Below, in pieces: positions 26,160 through 35,392 of a stretch of 53,462 nucleotides of DNA. The notes under the pieces are model-generated. The model ran no database searches and was not told where the DNA came from. It saw nothing but the letters and a program-made list of their open reading frames with translations. Made by a program: the position numbers and the translations under genes. Each line of letters opens with the position of its first letter. The first letter of the stretch is position 1. The stretch is from Paraburkholderia sp. NMBU_R16 (GTDB taxonomy: Bacteria; Pseudomonadota; Gammaproteobacteria; Burkholderiales; Burkholderiaceae), in assembly GCF_013282575.1 (NCBI RefSeq), contig NZ_JAAAYE010000042.1, forward strand, positions 1 to 53,462. Direction: 5' to 3'.

Positions 26160-26834
26160 ATGCGCACTATCGATAAACGCATCGCGCCTCATGTGAAGCT
26201 CGCGGCATCGCTCGTTTCGCGTGCGCCGACGCTCACGCTGGCCTACGAGGCGCGCTGCAAGAGCCGGCTTTCCGCCACGCTCGATAACGGCGAGACCGTG
26301 GCGCTCGTGCTGCCGCGCGGCACGGTGTTAGCCGACGGTGACGTGCTCGTGGCCGACGATGGGGGCCTCGTGCGCGTGGTCGCAGCCAACGAAGCGGTTC
26401 TCGTCGTGCGCGCGAACGATGCGCTGACGCTTACACGGGCTGCCTACCACCTCGGCAATCGCCATACGCCCGTGGAAGTGGGCGCCGATTATCTGAAGCT
26501 CGAAGCCGACACGGTGCTCGAATCGATGTTGACGCGGCTTGGCGTGCGTGTGGAGGCAGCGTCGCTGCCTTTTCAACCGGAGACGGGTGCGTACGGCGGC
26601 GGGCATCGGCACGGCCACGATGCAACGTTCGATGAAGATTACGCGCTCGCGCAGCGTGTCTTCGACGAGCATCACGGCGAGCATGCTCATGCTCATTCTC
26701 ACGGCCATGACGACGGCCACAAGCACGCTCACGGCCATGGCGGGCAATGCGATGGCGAGCATGGCCACGATTGCGAGCATGGGCACGATCACGGCCATGG
26801 TCACAGTCACGGCAAAGGCCATGCGCATCGCTGA
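26160..26834 (+). CDS. ureE: urease accessory protein UreE, nickel chaperone
   Basis: A 224-residue protein. The first ~140 residues are the UreE fold, with the metal-binding [11 protein letters not shown]. From about 160 a histidine-rich tail begins ([16 protein letters not shown] and similar repeats) with more than 20 histidines, suited to storing several nickel ions. The ATG at 26160 starts [11 protein letters not shown]; the longer open frame overlaps ureC. Its end overlaps ureF by 14 bp. Confidence 0.95.
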   Translation: MRTIDKRIAPHVKLAASLVSRAPTLTLAYEARCKSRLSATLDNGETVALVLPRGTVLADGDVLVADDGGLVRVVAANEAVLVVRANDALTLTRAAYHLGNRHTPVEVGADYLKLEADTVLESMLTRLGVRVEAASLPFQPETGAYGGGHRHGHDATFDEDYALAQRVFDEHHGEHAHAHSHGHDDGHKHAHGHGGQCDGEHGHDCEHGHDHGHGHSHGKGHAHR

Positions 26835-27510
26835 GCTGACCGCGCTGCTGCATCTCGCATCGCCTGCGCTACCGGTTGGCGCGTTCAGTTATTCGCAAGG
26901 GCTCGAATCCGCGATCGACTCGCAATGGGTCGTCGACGAGCGTTCGACGTCCGCATGGATTGCCGGTGGTCTCGCACACGTCCTGGCGCGCTGCGAGCTG
27001 CCCTTTCTTTCGCATCAGATCGCGCGCTGGCACGCGCACGATGCGCAGTCGATCGCGGCGCTGGTCACGGCAGATGCCGAGTTTCTTGCCAGCCGCGAAT
27101 CGGCCGAATTGCGACGCGAAACTGAGCAGATGGGCTGGTCGCTCAAGCAGCTATGCCTTTCGCTCGAATGGGGCGATACGGCACGGCGCGAGACGCTTAC
27201 CGCGCTTGTACCGGTGGCGCAGCCGAGCGCGTTCGCGTTCGCCGTGGCCGCACACGAGATCGATCCGCCAGCCGCCCTCGCCGCTTACGCGTTCAGTTGG
27301 GTCGAGAATCAGGTTGCCGCGGCGCTCAAGGCGGTACCGCTCGGGCAGATGGCCGGCCAGCGCGTCATCGTTTCGCTGCGCGATGCGATCGAGGCGGCCG
27401 TCGAACTCGCGCTGGCGACACCGCCCGCCGCCATCAACACGTTTGCACCAATGCTCGGCGTGCTCTCCGCGCGGCACGAACAGCAATATTCGCGGCTTTT
27501 CCGCTCCTAG
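26821..27510 (+). CDS. ureF: urease accessory protein UreF
   Basis: A 229-residue helical protein that bridges UreD and UreG during nickel insertion. The N-terminal part [20 protein letters not shown] is the family signature. The C-terminal [20 protein letters not shown] is also conserved. The ATG at 26821 lies within the coding sequence of the ureE tail. Confidence 0.95.
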   Translation: MRIAELTALLHLASPALPVGAFSYSQGLESAIDSQWVVDERSTSAWIAGGLAHVLARCELPFLSHQIARWHAHDAQSIAALVTADAEFLASRESAELRRETEQMGWSLKQLCLSLEWGDTARRETLTALVPVAQPSAFAFAVAAHEIDPPAALAAYAFSWVENQVAAALKAVPLGQMAGQRVIVSLRDAIEAAVELALATPPAAINTFAPMLGVLSARHEQQYSRLFRS

Positions 27511-27531
27511 ATCGATACGAGAGATACCGTC

Positions 27532-28152
27532 ATGCGAACCAAGAAATTGCCCGCGCTGCGAGTCGGCGTCGGCGGCCCTGTCGGCTCCGGCAAAACGACG
27601 CTGCTCGAAATGCTCTGCAAGGCGATGCGCGAGCGCTACGACCTCGTCGCCATCACGAACGATATCTATACGAAGGAAGACCAACGCCTTCTGACGATCT
27701 CGGGGGCGCTGCCGGCCGAGCGCATCATGGGCGTGGAAACGGGGGGATGCCCGCACACGGCGATCCGCGAGGATGCCTCGATCAATCTCGAAGCGGTCGA
27801 CCGCATGCTCGCGCGATTTCCCGAGGCGGATATCGTCTTCATCGAATCGGGCGGCGACAATCTGGCGGCTACGTTCAGCCCGGAGCTGTCGGATCTGACG
27901 ATCTACGTGATCGACGTGGCCGGCGGCGAGAAGATTCCGCGCAAGGGTGGGCCGGGTATCACGAAGTCGGACCTGCTCGTCATCAACAAGACCGATCTCG
28001 CGCCATTCGTCGGTGCCAACCTCGAAGTCATGGCAGCGGACGCAAAGAAGATGCGCGGCGAGCGGCCTTTCGTCATGTGCAATCTGAAAGCGCTCGAGGG
28101 GCTCGACGAAGTCGTGTCGTTCATCGAGGCGAAGGGGTTGCTGCAGGGCTGA
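27532..28152 (+). CDS. ureG: urease accessory GTPase UreG
   Basis: A 206-residue GTPase that powers nickel transfer. The P-loop is [11 protein letters not shown]; the nickel-binding Cys-Pro-His lies in [28 protein letters not shown] and NKTDLAP complete the SIMIBI-class motifs. It is the last gene of the urease cluster and converges on waaA, 57 bp away. Confidence 0.96.
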   Translation: MRTKKLPALRVGVGGPVGSGKTTLLEMLCKAMRERYDLVAITNDIYTKEDQRLLTISGALPAERIMGVETGGCPHTAIREDASINLEAVDRMLARFPEADIVFIESGGDNLAATFSPELSDLTIYVIDVAGGEKIPRKGGPGITKSDLLVINKTDLAPFVGANLEVMAADAKKMRGERPFVMCNLKALEGLDEVVSFIEAKGLLQG

Positions 28153-28209
28153 GTTGGTTTGCCGCCGGGGCTCAAGCTTCGGCTCGCCGTCGAAGCCCAA
28201 CTGATCCGC

Positions 28210-29517
28210 TCACCCCTCCATCAACGCCCTCAAGACCTCGACGGTCCGCTCCGTCGTCCCGCGATGGCGCGCGGCAAACGCCGAAGCCGCCGCGCCCATC
28301 GTAATGCGGCGCCCCCGGTCCGAGAAAAGCTCGTCGAGCACGCGGGCAAGATCGGCCGGATCGCTGACCTGCTGCGCGGCACCGGCCGCCACCGCGTCGG
28401 CCGTCGCTTGCGCGAAATTGAACACGTGCGGCCCGATCAGCACCGGTACGCCCACCGCGCACGCTTCGATCAGGTTCTGCCCGCCCAGCGGCAGCAAACT
28501 GCCGCCAATGAACGCGACATCCGCGGCCGCATAATAGGCGCCGAGCTCGCCCATCGAATCGCCGAGCAGCACCGTCACGTCGGCCGGCAATGGCGCCATA
28601 TCGGCAGGCCCCGGGGCAGCCGCGGGCTTCGCCTCGCCGCCCCATTGCGAGCGCCGCGCAAGGCGCAAGCCACGCCGTTCGACAAGGGCCGCGACCTCGT
28701 CGAAGCGCTGCGGGTGCCGGGGCACGAGTATCAAGAGCGTGTCCTTCGTCGCCTGCGCGGCCAAGGCATCGAGGATCAACCCCTCTTCCCCTTCGCGCGT
28801 ACTCGCGGCCACCCACACCGGGCGCGTGCCGATCGCCGCGCGCCACGCACGACCGCGCGCCACCAAATCCGGTGGCGTCGCCATATCGAACTTCAGATTG
28901 CCGAGCACCGCGACATGGCGCGCACCGAGCGCCGTCAACCGTTCCGCATCGGCGGGGCTTTGCGCCAGCACGCGCGAGAAACCGCCGAACACCTCGCGCG
29001 TCGCCCGCCCGAAGCGGGCCGCGCGCCGGTAGGAACGCGCCGACATGCGGGCGTTGGCCAGCACGAGCGGAACATCGGCGCGGCGACATTCGTCGAGCAG
29101 CGTCGGCCAGACCTCCGTTTCCATCACGATGCCCAGCGTCGGCCGCCATGCGCGCAAGAAGCGCCGCACCGTATGCGGCATGTCATAGGGCAGATAGCAG
29201 CGTGCAACACGTGAGCCGAACAGCCGCTCGCCCGTCGCACGGCCGCTCGGCGTCATATGCGTCACGAGCAAACGCGCGTCGGGCCTGGCGCGCAAGAGCG
29301 CTTCGACAAGCGGCTCCGCGGCGCGCGTTTCGCCGACCGATACCGCGTGGACCCAGATGAGCGGAGCAAGATCGTCTCGCGGCCGGCCGGCCGTACGGCC
29401 GAAGCGTTCGCCGATATGCTCGCGATAGCCGCGCTCGTGCCGCGAGCGAATGAAAAGCCGCAGCACCGCGAGCGGCGCGACGACCCACCAGAGCGCGCGA
29501 TAGAGGGCTCTCAGCAT
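28210..29517 (-). CDS. waaA: Kdo transferase
   Basis: A 435-residue inner-membrane-anchored GT30 glycosyltransferase that adds Kdo to lipid IVA, an essential step in LPS. The N-terminal anchor LWWVVAPLAVLRLFI is followed by WVHAVSVGETRAAEPLVEAL, METEVWPTLL and, near the end, GGSLLPLGGQNLIEACAVGV, all typical of KdtA/WaaA. It is the third gene of a minus-strand operon after waaC and kdoO, 58 bp downstream of the latter. Confidence 0.95.
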   Translation of the reverse strand: MLRALYRALWWVVAPLAVLRLFIRSRHERGYREHIGERFGRTAGRPRDDLAPLIWVHAVSVGETRAAEPLVEALLRARPDARLLVTHMTPSGRATGERLFGSRVARCYLPYDMPHTVRRFLRAWRPTLGIVMETEVWPTLLDECRRADVPLVLANARMSARSYRRAARFGRATREVFGGFSRVLAQSPADAERLTALGARHVAVLGNLKFDMATPPDLVARGRAWRAAIGTRPVWVAASTREGEEGLILDALAAQATKDTLLILVPRHPQRFDEVAALVERRGLRLARRSQWGGEAKPAAAPGPADMAPLPADVTVLLGDSMGELGAYYAAADVAFIGGSLLPLGGQNLIEACAVGVPVLIGPHVFNFAQATADAVAAGAAQQVSDPADLARVLDELFSDRGRRITMGAAASAFAARHRGTTERTVEVLRALMEG

Positions 29518-29575
29518 GCCGCACCCTGCCCTGACGAGGCGACACGCAGCCGCACGAAACCCACGACGGCGGCGC

Positions 29576-30460
29576 TCAAATCAGCGCCCGGCCGGTGAGC
29601 CGCTCGAGAATGCCGATGGGCGCGCACTCGCGCTGCACCATGGCATCGGCCGGCAGAAAGAACGTCTGCTCGAGCATGAACTGTCCCGACATCACCGCAT
29701 GCGCGGTCTGATCGGAAAAGCAGACCCATACGCTGCCTGGCGGAAAGGGAAGCGTCTCCTGCGGACTCGTCTTCTGGTAATCGAGATCGGCCTTCATGCA
29801 ATCGTGCAGGTGAAGCATCAGATGATCGTATTCGCTGCGTCGCGACTTCGTGATACGAAGCAACTCGAGCAGCCACGCCGAACCCGGCAATTGCGGCTTG
29901 ATACGCGGCAGGAAGCGCCGGGCCATATCCTCGAACGGCTCGCCGACGCGCCAGACACGCGGCGTGCCGTGCGGGTTCACGTTCGTGAAAACGCGCAGAA
30001 TCCGCTCGCCGCGGTTCGGGCGCGAGGGAAACGCATCGACATGCAAGCGGCTGTCGTCCTTGCGCCACGATGTGTGCCGCGTCTCTACGCGCATGAGACG
30101 AAGACTCGTCGGCGCCGCGCGCAACTTGCCGCGGTATTCGGGCAACAGGCCATCGACGAGCGAATGGGCGTTTGCCTGATAGCGCGCAATGAGCGCGCGT
30201 ACCGCCGATTCCGTGGCCGCATCGCCGAGCACACCACGCAGTGCGCCGCCGGCAGGCTCGAGGCTGATGTTCTTGCGTTTAGGATCGGCAAGCGCGGGAT
30301 CGAGCAGTGCGCGCTCGCGGCCTTCGATCGGAAAGGCCAGATTCGGGAAATAGAGCACCTTGCCGTGCTCGAGCGCGGCGCGCAAAGTTTCGCGCGGCAC
30401 CGAAAGGCCCTGCCCTTGCCAATCGCCCGCGGCGACTTCGATGATTTGCGATTCGTTCAT
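29576..30460 (-). CDS. kdoO: Kdo 3-hydroxylase
   Basis: A 294-residue protein of the Kdo hydroxylase family (KdoO), an Fe(II)/2-oxoglutarate/ascorbate-dependent dioxygenase known in Burkholderia and Yersinia. It converts a Kdo of the inner core to D-glycero-D-talo-oct-2-ulosonic acid (Ko). The iron-binding pair is visible as His140-x-Asp142 in SRLHVDAFPSRPNRGERILR, with a later His254 (QTAHAVMSG). The ATG at 30460 starts MNESQIIEVA. It lies between the waaC stop (23 bp) and the waaA start, which fits a role in the Kdo region. Confidence 0.88.
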   Translation of the reverse strand: MNESQIIEVAAGDWQGQGLSVPRETLRAALEHGKVLYFPNLAFPIEGRERALLDPALADPKRKNISLEPAGGALRGVLGDAATESAVRALIARYQANAHSLVDGLLPEYRGKLRAAPTSLRLMRVETRHTSWRKDDSRLHVDAFPSRPNRGERILRVFTNVNPHGTPRVWRVGEPFEDMARRFLPRIKPQLPGSAWLLELLRITKSRRSEYDHLMLHLHDCMKADLDYQKTSPQETLPFPPGSVWVCFSDQTAHAVMSGQFMLEQTFFLPADAMVQRECAPIGILERLTGRALI

Positions 30461-30483
30461 GGTTCCGTGGAGGCGCAGACGGA

Positions 30484-31479
30484 TCAGAGGAGGCCGAAAC
30501 CGGCCAGTGCCGATTTCACCTGCTGCAGCGACGGCGGCGGCCCGCCATCGCCCAGATTGACGACCTTCGGCGACCAATAGCCGCCCGTACGCCAAGCGGT
30601 CGCGAAATTGTACAGTTCAACCGTCGGACGCTCGAGCGCGGCGGCAATATGCACGAGCCCGGTGTCGACGCCGACCGTCACGGCAGCAGCGTCGAGCAGG
30701 CCCACGACCGCCGGCAGCGAAAGCCTCGGCGGCACGATGGCTGCGGCGTTGAACTCCCTGGCCAGCCGCTCGCTCGTCGCGCGCTCGGCGTCGTTTCCCC
30801 ATGGCAGCACGAGCGACATGCCGCGCGAAACGAGCGCGCGGCCCAACTCGAGCCAATTCGCGTCCGGCCACTGCTTGTCGGCGCGCGAGGTGGCGTGAAC
30901 GAACACCGCGTAGGGCACGGGAAGATTGAGGCCGAGCGCCGCAAGCGCCGATGCTGCGCGCGATGTGTCGAGGCCAAAATCGATGTCGTCCGCCGGCGTC
31001 GGTGCCGGCAGCTCGAGCGCTGCAGCGACGAGTTGGCGCGTACGCTCGACGACATGCGTACGCGGCGCGATAGGCACGAGCCGGTCGTAGAAAAAGCGAG
31101 CCGGCCATTCATAGCCCGCGCCGTCGGTGCGATTGCCGAGCCCCACGACCGGACGGCGCGCCCAACTCGCCACCCAGGCCGTTTTGATGAGGCCCTGACA
31201 ATCGATGACGACGTCGTAGCGCTCGGCGGCGAGCGAGCGGCGCAGCGCGCGGATTTCGCGCCAGGTCGCGGCGGCGAGCGGCTCTTTGCGCCAGCGCCGC
31301 AGCGAGAACGGGATGGCCTGCCGCACCCCTGCGACAAGCCGCACGAGATCCGCAAAGCTCTCTTCGACGAGCCAGTCGATTTCGGCGCCCGGATAACGGC
31401 GCCGGATATCGGCCACCGCCGGCATGTTGTGAACGACGTCGCCCAGCGACGACACTCGCACGATCAGGATCTTTTGCAC
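30484..31479 (-). CDS. waaC: LPS heptosyltransferase I
   Basis: A 331-residue GT9 family enzyme that adds the first L,D-heptose to Kdo. ILIVRVSSLGDVVHNMPAV at the N-terminus and the C-terminal VGVDTGLVHIAAALERPTVE are diagnostic. FVHATSRADKQWPDANWLEL is also conserved. It is the first gene of the waaC-kdoO-waaA operon; its control region is the 260-bp gap shared with the divergent lipoprotein gene at 31740. Confidence 0.93.
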   Translation of the reverse strand: MQKILIVRVSSLGDVVHNMPAVADIRRRYPGAEIDWLVEESFADLVRLVAGVRQAIPFSLRRWRKEPLAAATWREIRALRRSLAAERYDVVIDCQGLIKTAWVASWARRPVVGLGNRTDGAGYEWPARFFYDRLVPIAPRTHVVERTRQLVAAALELPAPTPADDIDFGLDTSRAASALAALGLNLPVPYAVFVHATSRADKQWPDANWLELGRALVSRGMSLVLPWGNDAERATSERLAREFNAAAIVPPRLSLPAVVGLLDAAAVTVGVDTGLVHIAAALERPTVELYNFATAWRTGGYWSPKVVNLGDGGPPPSLQQVKSALAGFGLL

Positions 31480-31739
31480 ACCGAAAGAAAAAGAAAAAAA
31501 CGATGGCGGCGAGACGGCCCGTGCGCGGGACGATATTGCGTACGTCGCGCGTTGGATCCGCCCAAACGCGCGATTTTACCGCGTCGGCGCGTTTTTTCCG
31601 CGATGAACCGGCTTGCGGCACGATGTTTCGCCATCGGGCGGCGCTTTTGAGCGTCTTATTCTTCGCGCGCCGATCACACTACAATAGTCCGTTTGAGCGC
31701 CGCCCCGCGGGCGTGCCCTTCTTCGTACCGATTCCTACC

Positions 31740-32447
31740 ATGCACCGTTCGTATCGTTTTTTTCGTTTTGGCATCGTGCTGCAGCTTGCCGGGCTCGCCG
31801 CGCTGGCGGCCTGTTCGAGCGCGCCGCAGCAACCCAAGTTTCAGCAGGAGATGTTCGATACGGGAGCGAGCCAGTTCTCGCGCCATTTCGCCGCAACGTC
31901 GCCCGATGCCTGCGAGGCTGCACGGCGTGCGCTGCTGAGCCAGGGGTATCTGACTACGACGACGCGCTCCGACACGATCGACGCGAGCAAGGATTTTCAG
32001 CCGAGCGGCGACAAGCACATCACCGTGGAATTCCATGTCGTCTGTACGCCGGGTGACGATGCCGAGAATTCGAGCCTCGTCTACGCGAACGCCGTGCAAA
32101 GCGGCTATACGCTGAAAAAGAGCGACACGTCGGCAAGCGTGGGGTTGAGCATTCTCGGCTCGCTTTCGCTGCCGATTCGCTCGAACAGCGATGCAATGGT
32201 GAAGGTATCGAGCGAAACCATTCAGTCGCCGAAGTTTTATGACCGCTTCTTCGATTACGTCGATCAGTACCTGCGTACCGTGGTGAAGGCCGTGCCCGTG
32301 CCGCAGCCTTCGAAGATCAAAGCGAGCGAGTTGCCGGCTTCGCCGCCTGCGGCGCCGGCAACGCCATCGACACCTGCCGACGCGGGGAAGGACAATCTTG
32401 CGTCGCAACCGGCAGCAGCGGCGCCGGCGGGGCCACCGACGCAATAA
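31740..32447 (+). CDS. DUF2242 lipoprotein
   Basis: A 235-residue lipoprotein. The lipobox LAAC gives Cys25. The body includes FDTGASQFSRHFAATSPDAC and NAVQSGYTLKKSDTSASVGL, recalled from the DUF2242 family of Burkholderiales. The last ~45 residues are a low-complexity Pro/Ala tail. TACAAT at 31680-31685 is a possible -10 box. Divergent from waaC. Function unknown; an envelope role is inferred from the lipoprotein signal. Confidence 0.8.
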   Translation: MHRSYRFFRFGIVLQLAGLAALAACSSAPQQPKFQQEMFDTGASQFSRHFAATSPDACEAARRALLSQGYLTTTTRSDTIDASKDFQPSGDKHITVEFHVVCTPGDDAENSSLVYANAVQSGYTLKKSDTSASVGLSILGSLSLPIRSNSDAMVKVSSETIQSPKFYDRFFDYVDQYLRTVVKAVPVPQPSKIKASELPASPPAAPATPSTPADAGKDNLASQPAAAAPAGPPTQ

Positions 32448-32451
32448 CGTC

Positions 32452-33486
32452 CTAACGATTCGTTTCCGGGTCAGCCCGCCGCAACCTGAGCTCGTCCCGC
32501 GCCGCGAAGCATATGGTCGCCCCGCTCGTGAAAGCCTGCCAAGCACGCTCGCGCGGACTGATGTCCAGTACCTTGCCGCTTGCCTCGGCGGCTCGATCGG
32601 CCGCTGCCTCTTTTGTGCGCACCTTATCCCAGTCCTTGACGATGGAATCGAGATCATCGAGCGCCTTTCGGAGCGGCAAAAGCTTCAAGAACTCCGCGCC
32701 AACGATGCCTTGCGCAGCGTTCTCGATATACCAACGATAGGCCGTAAGGAGGTTGCGGTCTGCCTTGTCTCTTTCGTCGGGCGTGTCCGCGAATGGCGTT
32801 GCGATCAATGCGTCGGTTGCCGCCAGCACGCGACCGACTTCCTTGGGATCGACCGGTTGCGGTTGGATCGTCGTGAATTCGGGGCGCGCCGCGAGCCGGT
32901 AAAGATGATGAACCGTGAAAAAAAACATCGCGCAGGAGATGTGCCCCTCCCAACTTGCCGGACGCTCCGCGGTCTTTTTTAGCGTCGTCCATTCCTGGAG
33001 TACGCAGCGAAGGCGCGTAAGCGCTTCTTTCAGCGGCACGATTTCGAGATCGCCTGCATCGATGTTGTTCGCACGGGCGTTTTCGATGTACCAGACAAAC
33101 GCTTCGAGGATGCGAATATCGGGATCGTTGGCATTGCTCAGTGATTGGCGCGCGATGCCGATGCGTGCATTCGCGATCGACAACAATTCATCGACCGCCA
33201 CTTTATCGAATTCCTCGCAAGATGCTTCGAACGCAGGGGTGCGCTCGAAATACTGGCGCCGGGCTTTCGATGCGGCGCTCTCGTCGGCGCCGTCCTCGCC
33301 GCCGACCCGGAATTGCGCGCCTTGCGCGGAGATCGCTGCTTCCGACAAGCCTATGAGGCGCTCTATCGCGGGCGAATGGACGCGAACGGAGCCACAATCC
33401 ATCCGTACCTCGACACGATGCGTCGCGTCGGCGGCGTCGAATGCGTTTCTTCTCGCGTTAGCATCGTCGCTGGATACTCCCTGCAT
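32452..33486 (-). CDS. two-repeat helical protein, function unknown
   Basis: A 344-residue protein with a clear internal duplication. FVWYIENARANN at 130-141 followed by LEIVPLKEALTRLRCVLQEW returns as YRWYIENAAQGI at 250-261 followed by LKLLPLRKALDDLDSIVKDW; the period is 120 residues. Each repeat ends in a segment with a cysteine (ISCAMFFFTVHHLYRL; ATICFAARDELRLR). The first ~90 residues are variable. AAGGA stands eight bases before the ATG. No family is recognised. It follows a 68-residue reading frame with no gap (TAA-ATG) and converges on the DUF2242 gene, 4 bp away. Confidence 0.7.
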   Translation of the reverse strand: MQGVSSDDANARRNAFDAADATHRVEVRMDCGSVRVHSPAIERLIGLSEAAISAQGAQFRVGGEDGADESAASKARRQYFERTPAFEASCEEFDKVAVDELLSIANARIGIARQSLSNANDPDIRILEAFVWYIENARANNIDAGDLEIVPLKEALTRLRCVLQEWTTLKKTAERPASWEGHISCAMFFFTVHHLYRLAARPEFTTIQPQPVDPKEVGRVLAATDALIATPFADTPDERDKADRNLLTAYRWYIENAAQGIVGAEFLKLLPLRKALDDLDSIVKDWDKVRTKEAAADRAAEASGKVLDISPRERAWQAFTSGATICFAARDELRLRRADPETNR

Positions 33487-33693
33487 TTAGTTTTCCTTAC
33501 TAAACTGTGCCCTTCGGTCCTGAGCCGCGGCAGACAGAAATGGGCCGCATACGTGCAGCGAGCCGACCTTGATTAGATATCCGTTTGCGAAGCTGCCGCC
33601 CTCGTGATCGCGAAGCAATGGGTGCGCGTGCGCACCGCCTTCCGCGATCGGGCTCGCGTAGGATCCCGACCCGTTACTTCGCTTCATCAGCAT
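33487..33693 (-). CDS. small hypothetical protein upstream of the two-repeat protein
   Basis: A 68-residue frame starting MLMKRSNGSGSYASPIAEGG. Its stop is directly followed by the ATG of the two-repeat gene, which suggests a coupled pair. It is glycine and histidine rich (GGAHAHPLLRDHEGG, GYLIKVGSLHVCGP). No ribosome site is seen, and the frame stays open upstream antisense to the cysteine desulfurase, so the start is uncertain. No family is recognised. Confidence 0.4.
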   Translation of the reverse strand: MLMKRSNGSGSYASPIAEGGAHAHPLLRDHEGGSFANGYLIKVGSLHVCGPFLSAAAQDRRAQFSKEN

Positions 33694-33915
33694 GCGAAGG
33701 TTGGGCCGGTGCGAACAATGAGCATAAAGAGCACTGCCAACGCGGCGTTGGCCGCCACACCGGCAGCCAGTGCCCGCGACGCAAAAAAATTCCTCGACAT
33801 CAAAAAAGCATAGAAATTCCCACCAAGTTCCAAGCAATATCCAATTTATTTTGGAAGCACTTTTTAGGCTACTGAGCGTACGATCGCTTCGTTCTTTAAG
33901 AGCGGAGAAAAGAAG

Positions 33916-35079
33916 ATGAGCGACGCGGGCCATTTGCACTATTTCGACTACGCCGCCACGACGCCAGCTGATCCGAGCGTCATCGAATCGATGTTCGGAT
34001 GCCTCGGCATGACGGGTGCCTTCGGCAATCCGGCGTCGAGCTCTCACGCCGCCGGCCAGAGGGCGCGCCAGTTGGTGGAACGTGGACGCCAACAGGTAGC
34101 GGCGCTGATCGGCGCCTTTCCCGATGAAATCGTCTGGACTTCCGGCGCCACTGAATCGAACAATCTCGCCCTGAAGGGCTATGCCGATAACGCCTCGGCG
34201 CGACGGCATCTGATCACGAGCCAGCTCGAACACAAAGCCGTGCTCGATACGATGGCAAGCCTCGAAAAGCGCGGCATGCCCGTCAGTTATCTGCGCCCAT
34301 CCGAAAACGGCGAGATCACTGTGGAGGCGGTAGCCGCGTCGTTGCGCGAGGACACTGGCCTCGTCTCGCTGATGCTCGTCAACAACGAGCTCGGCACGTT
34401 GACCGACATCGCCGCGATATCGCGCGTTGTTCATGAGGCCGGTGCGCTGCTGCACGTCGATGCGGCGCAGGCGCTCGGCAAGACGCCTATCGATGTACGG
34501 GCACTCGGCATCGATCTGATGTCGATGTCGGCACACAAGGTCTACGGCCCCAAAGGAATCGGCGCGCTATATGTCAGCCGCGAGGTATGCGAGCGCATCG
34601 CACCGCAAATGCATGGCGGGGGCCACGAACGCGGGCTGCGTTCGGGCACACTTCCCACGCATCAAATCGTCGGAATGGGCACCGCATGCGAGATCGCGCA
34701 GGATCAGATGCAAGCCGATAGCGAGCGGATCGCGAAATTGAGCGCGCGGCTGCTCGAACGGGTACTTCGACTCGAAGGCGTCAAGCACAATGCGGCCGCA
34801 GCGCGGCGCATTCCCCATACGCTGAGCCTCACCATCGATCTGCCAGGCTTTTTCACGTTCATGCTGCCCGGCGATCTGGCCGTCTCGTCGACTTCGGCCT
34901 GCAATTCCGCAGCCGGTACGCCGTCGCATGTACTGACCGCGATCGGACTCGGGCAGGATGCCGCCAGTCGAACGATCCGAATCAGCATCGGGCGGTACAC
35001 GACCGAGGACGATGTCGATTATGCGGTGGGCTGCTTCGAACAGGTCGTGAGCGAATGCGCTCAGGAATGCCGGCGCTGA
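33916..35079 (+). CDS. cysteine desulfurase (NifS/IscS-like), stand-alone
   Basis: A 387-residue PLP-dependent aminotransferase-fold enzyme that takes sulfur from cysteine. YFDYAATTPADP at the start, SAHKVYGPKG with the PLP lysine Lys208, and STSACNSAAGTPSHVL with the persulfide Cys329 are intact. GGAGAAAAGAAG precedes the ATG. No iscR, iscU or iscA genes flank it, so it is not the housekeeping isc operon. It may feed sulfur to a tRNA, cofactor or specialised pathway. The ~85 bp upstream are AT-rich, unlike the region. Confidence 0.88.
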   Translation: MSDAGHLHYFDYAATTPADPSVIESMFGCLGMTGAFGNPASSSHAAGQRARQLVERGRQQVAALIGAFPDEIVWTSGATESNNLALKGYADNASARRHLITSQLEHKAVLDTMASLEKRGMPVSYLRPSENGEITVEAVAASLREDTGLVSLMLVNNELGTLTDIAAISRVVHEAGALLHVDAAQALGKTPIDVRALGIDLMSMSAHKVYGPKGIGALYVSREVCERIAPQMHGGGHERGLRSGTLPTHQIVGMGTACEIAQDQMQADSERIAKLSARLLERVLRLEGVKHNAAAARRIPHTLSLTIDLPGFFTFMLPGDLAVSSTSACNSAAGTPSHVLTAIGLGQDAASRTIRISIGRYTTEDDVDYAVGCFEQVVSECAQECRR

Positions 35080-35129
35080 CGCGTCAGCTTTCCTTGCGGG
35101 CCTATGCGCTGCACTATCGATGCATCGAT

Positions 35130-35330
35130 CTATCGATCGGGGCGATTGAGGGCGGGCCACTGTGCAAAAGCGAAGACCCAAAGCATGACGATGTTGACGA
35201 TCGGCACGAACATCGTCAGGAACCACCAGCCCGAGTACCCCGCTCGGCGGATGATTCTGATGTACGGATAGAGCATCGCGACCAGAACGACGATGCCGAA
35301 CAGCCAGTGCCCGGAACTCATTGGATGCAT
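35130..35330 (-). CDS. small two-helix membrane protein
   Basis: A 66-residue protein with two membrane segments (WLFGIVVLVAMLYPYI and WFLTMFVPIVNIVMLWVFAF) and the turn IRRAGYSGWW between them, a pattern common in short proteobacterial inner-membrane proteins of unknown role. GGAGAAAAAA stands directly before the ATG at 35330. It converges on the cysteine desulfurase, and the phosphomutase lies upstream on the same strand. Confidence 0.75.
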   Translation of the reverse strand: MHPMSSGHWLFGIVVLVAMLYPYIRIIRRAGYSGWWFLTMFVPIVNIVMLWVFAFAQWPALNRPDR

Positions 35331-35392
35331 TTTTTTCTCCAGTAAGGCACGTCCGCGCTGCCCCGGCACCCCACCGGGGCAGCGCGTTTCGC

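Noticed and set aside
26680-26825. short tandem repeats near the end of ureE
   Set aside because: They are the codons of the histidine-rich nickel-binding tail, a normal feature of UreE.
33718-33813. 31-residue plus-strand frame MSIKSTANAALAATP upstream of the cysteine desulfurase
   Set aside because: No ribosome site precedes its ATG and it is too short to support without conservation data.
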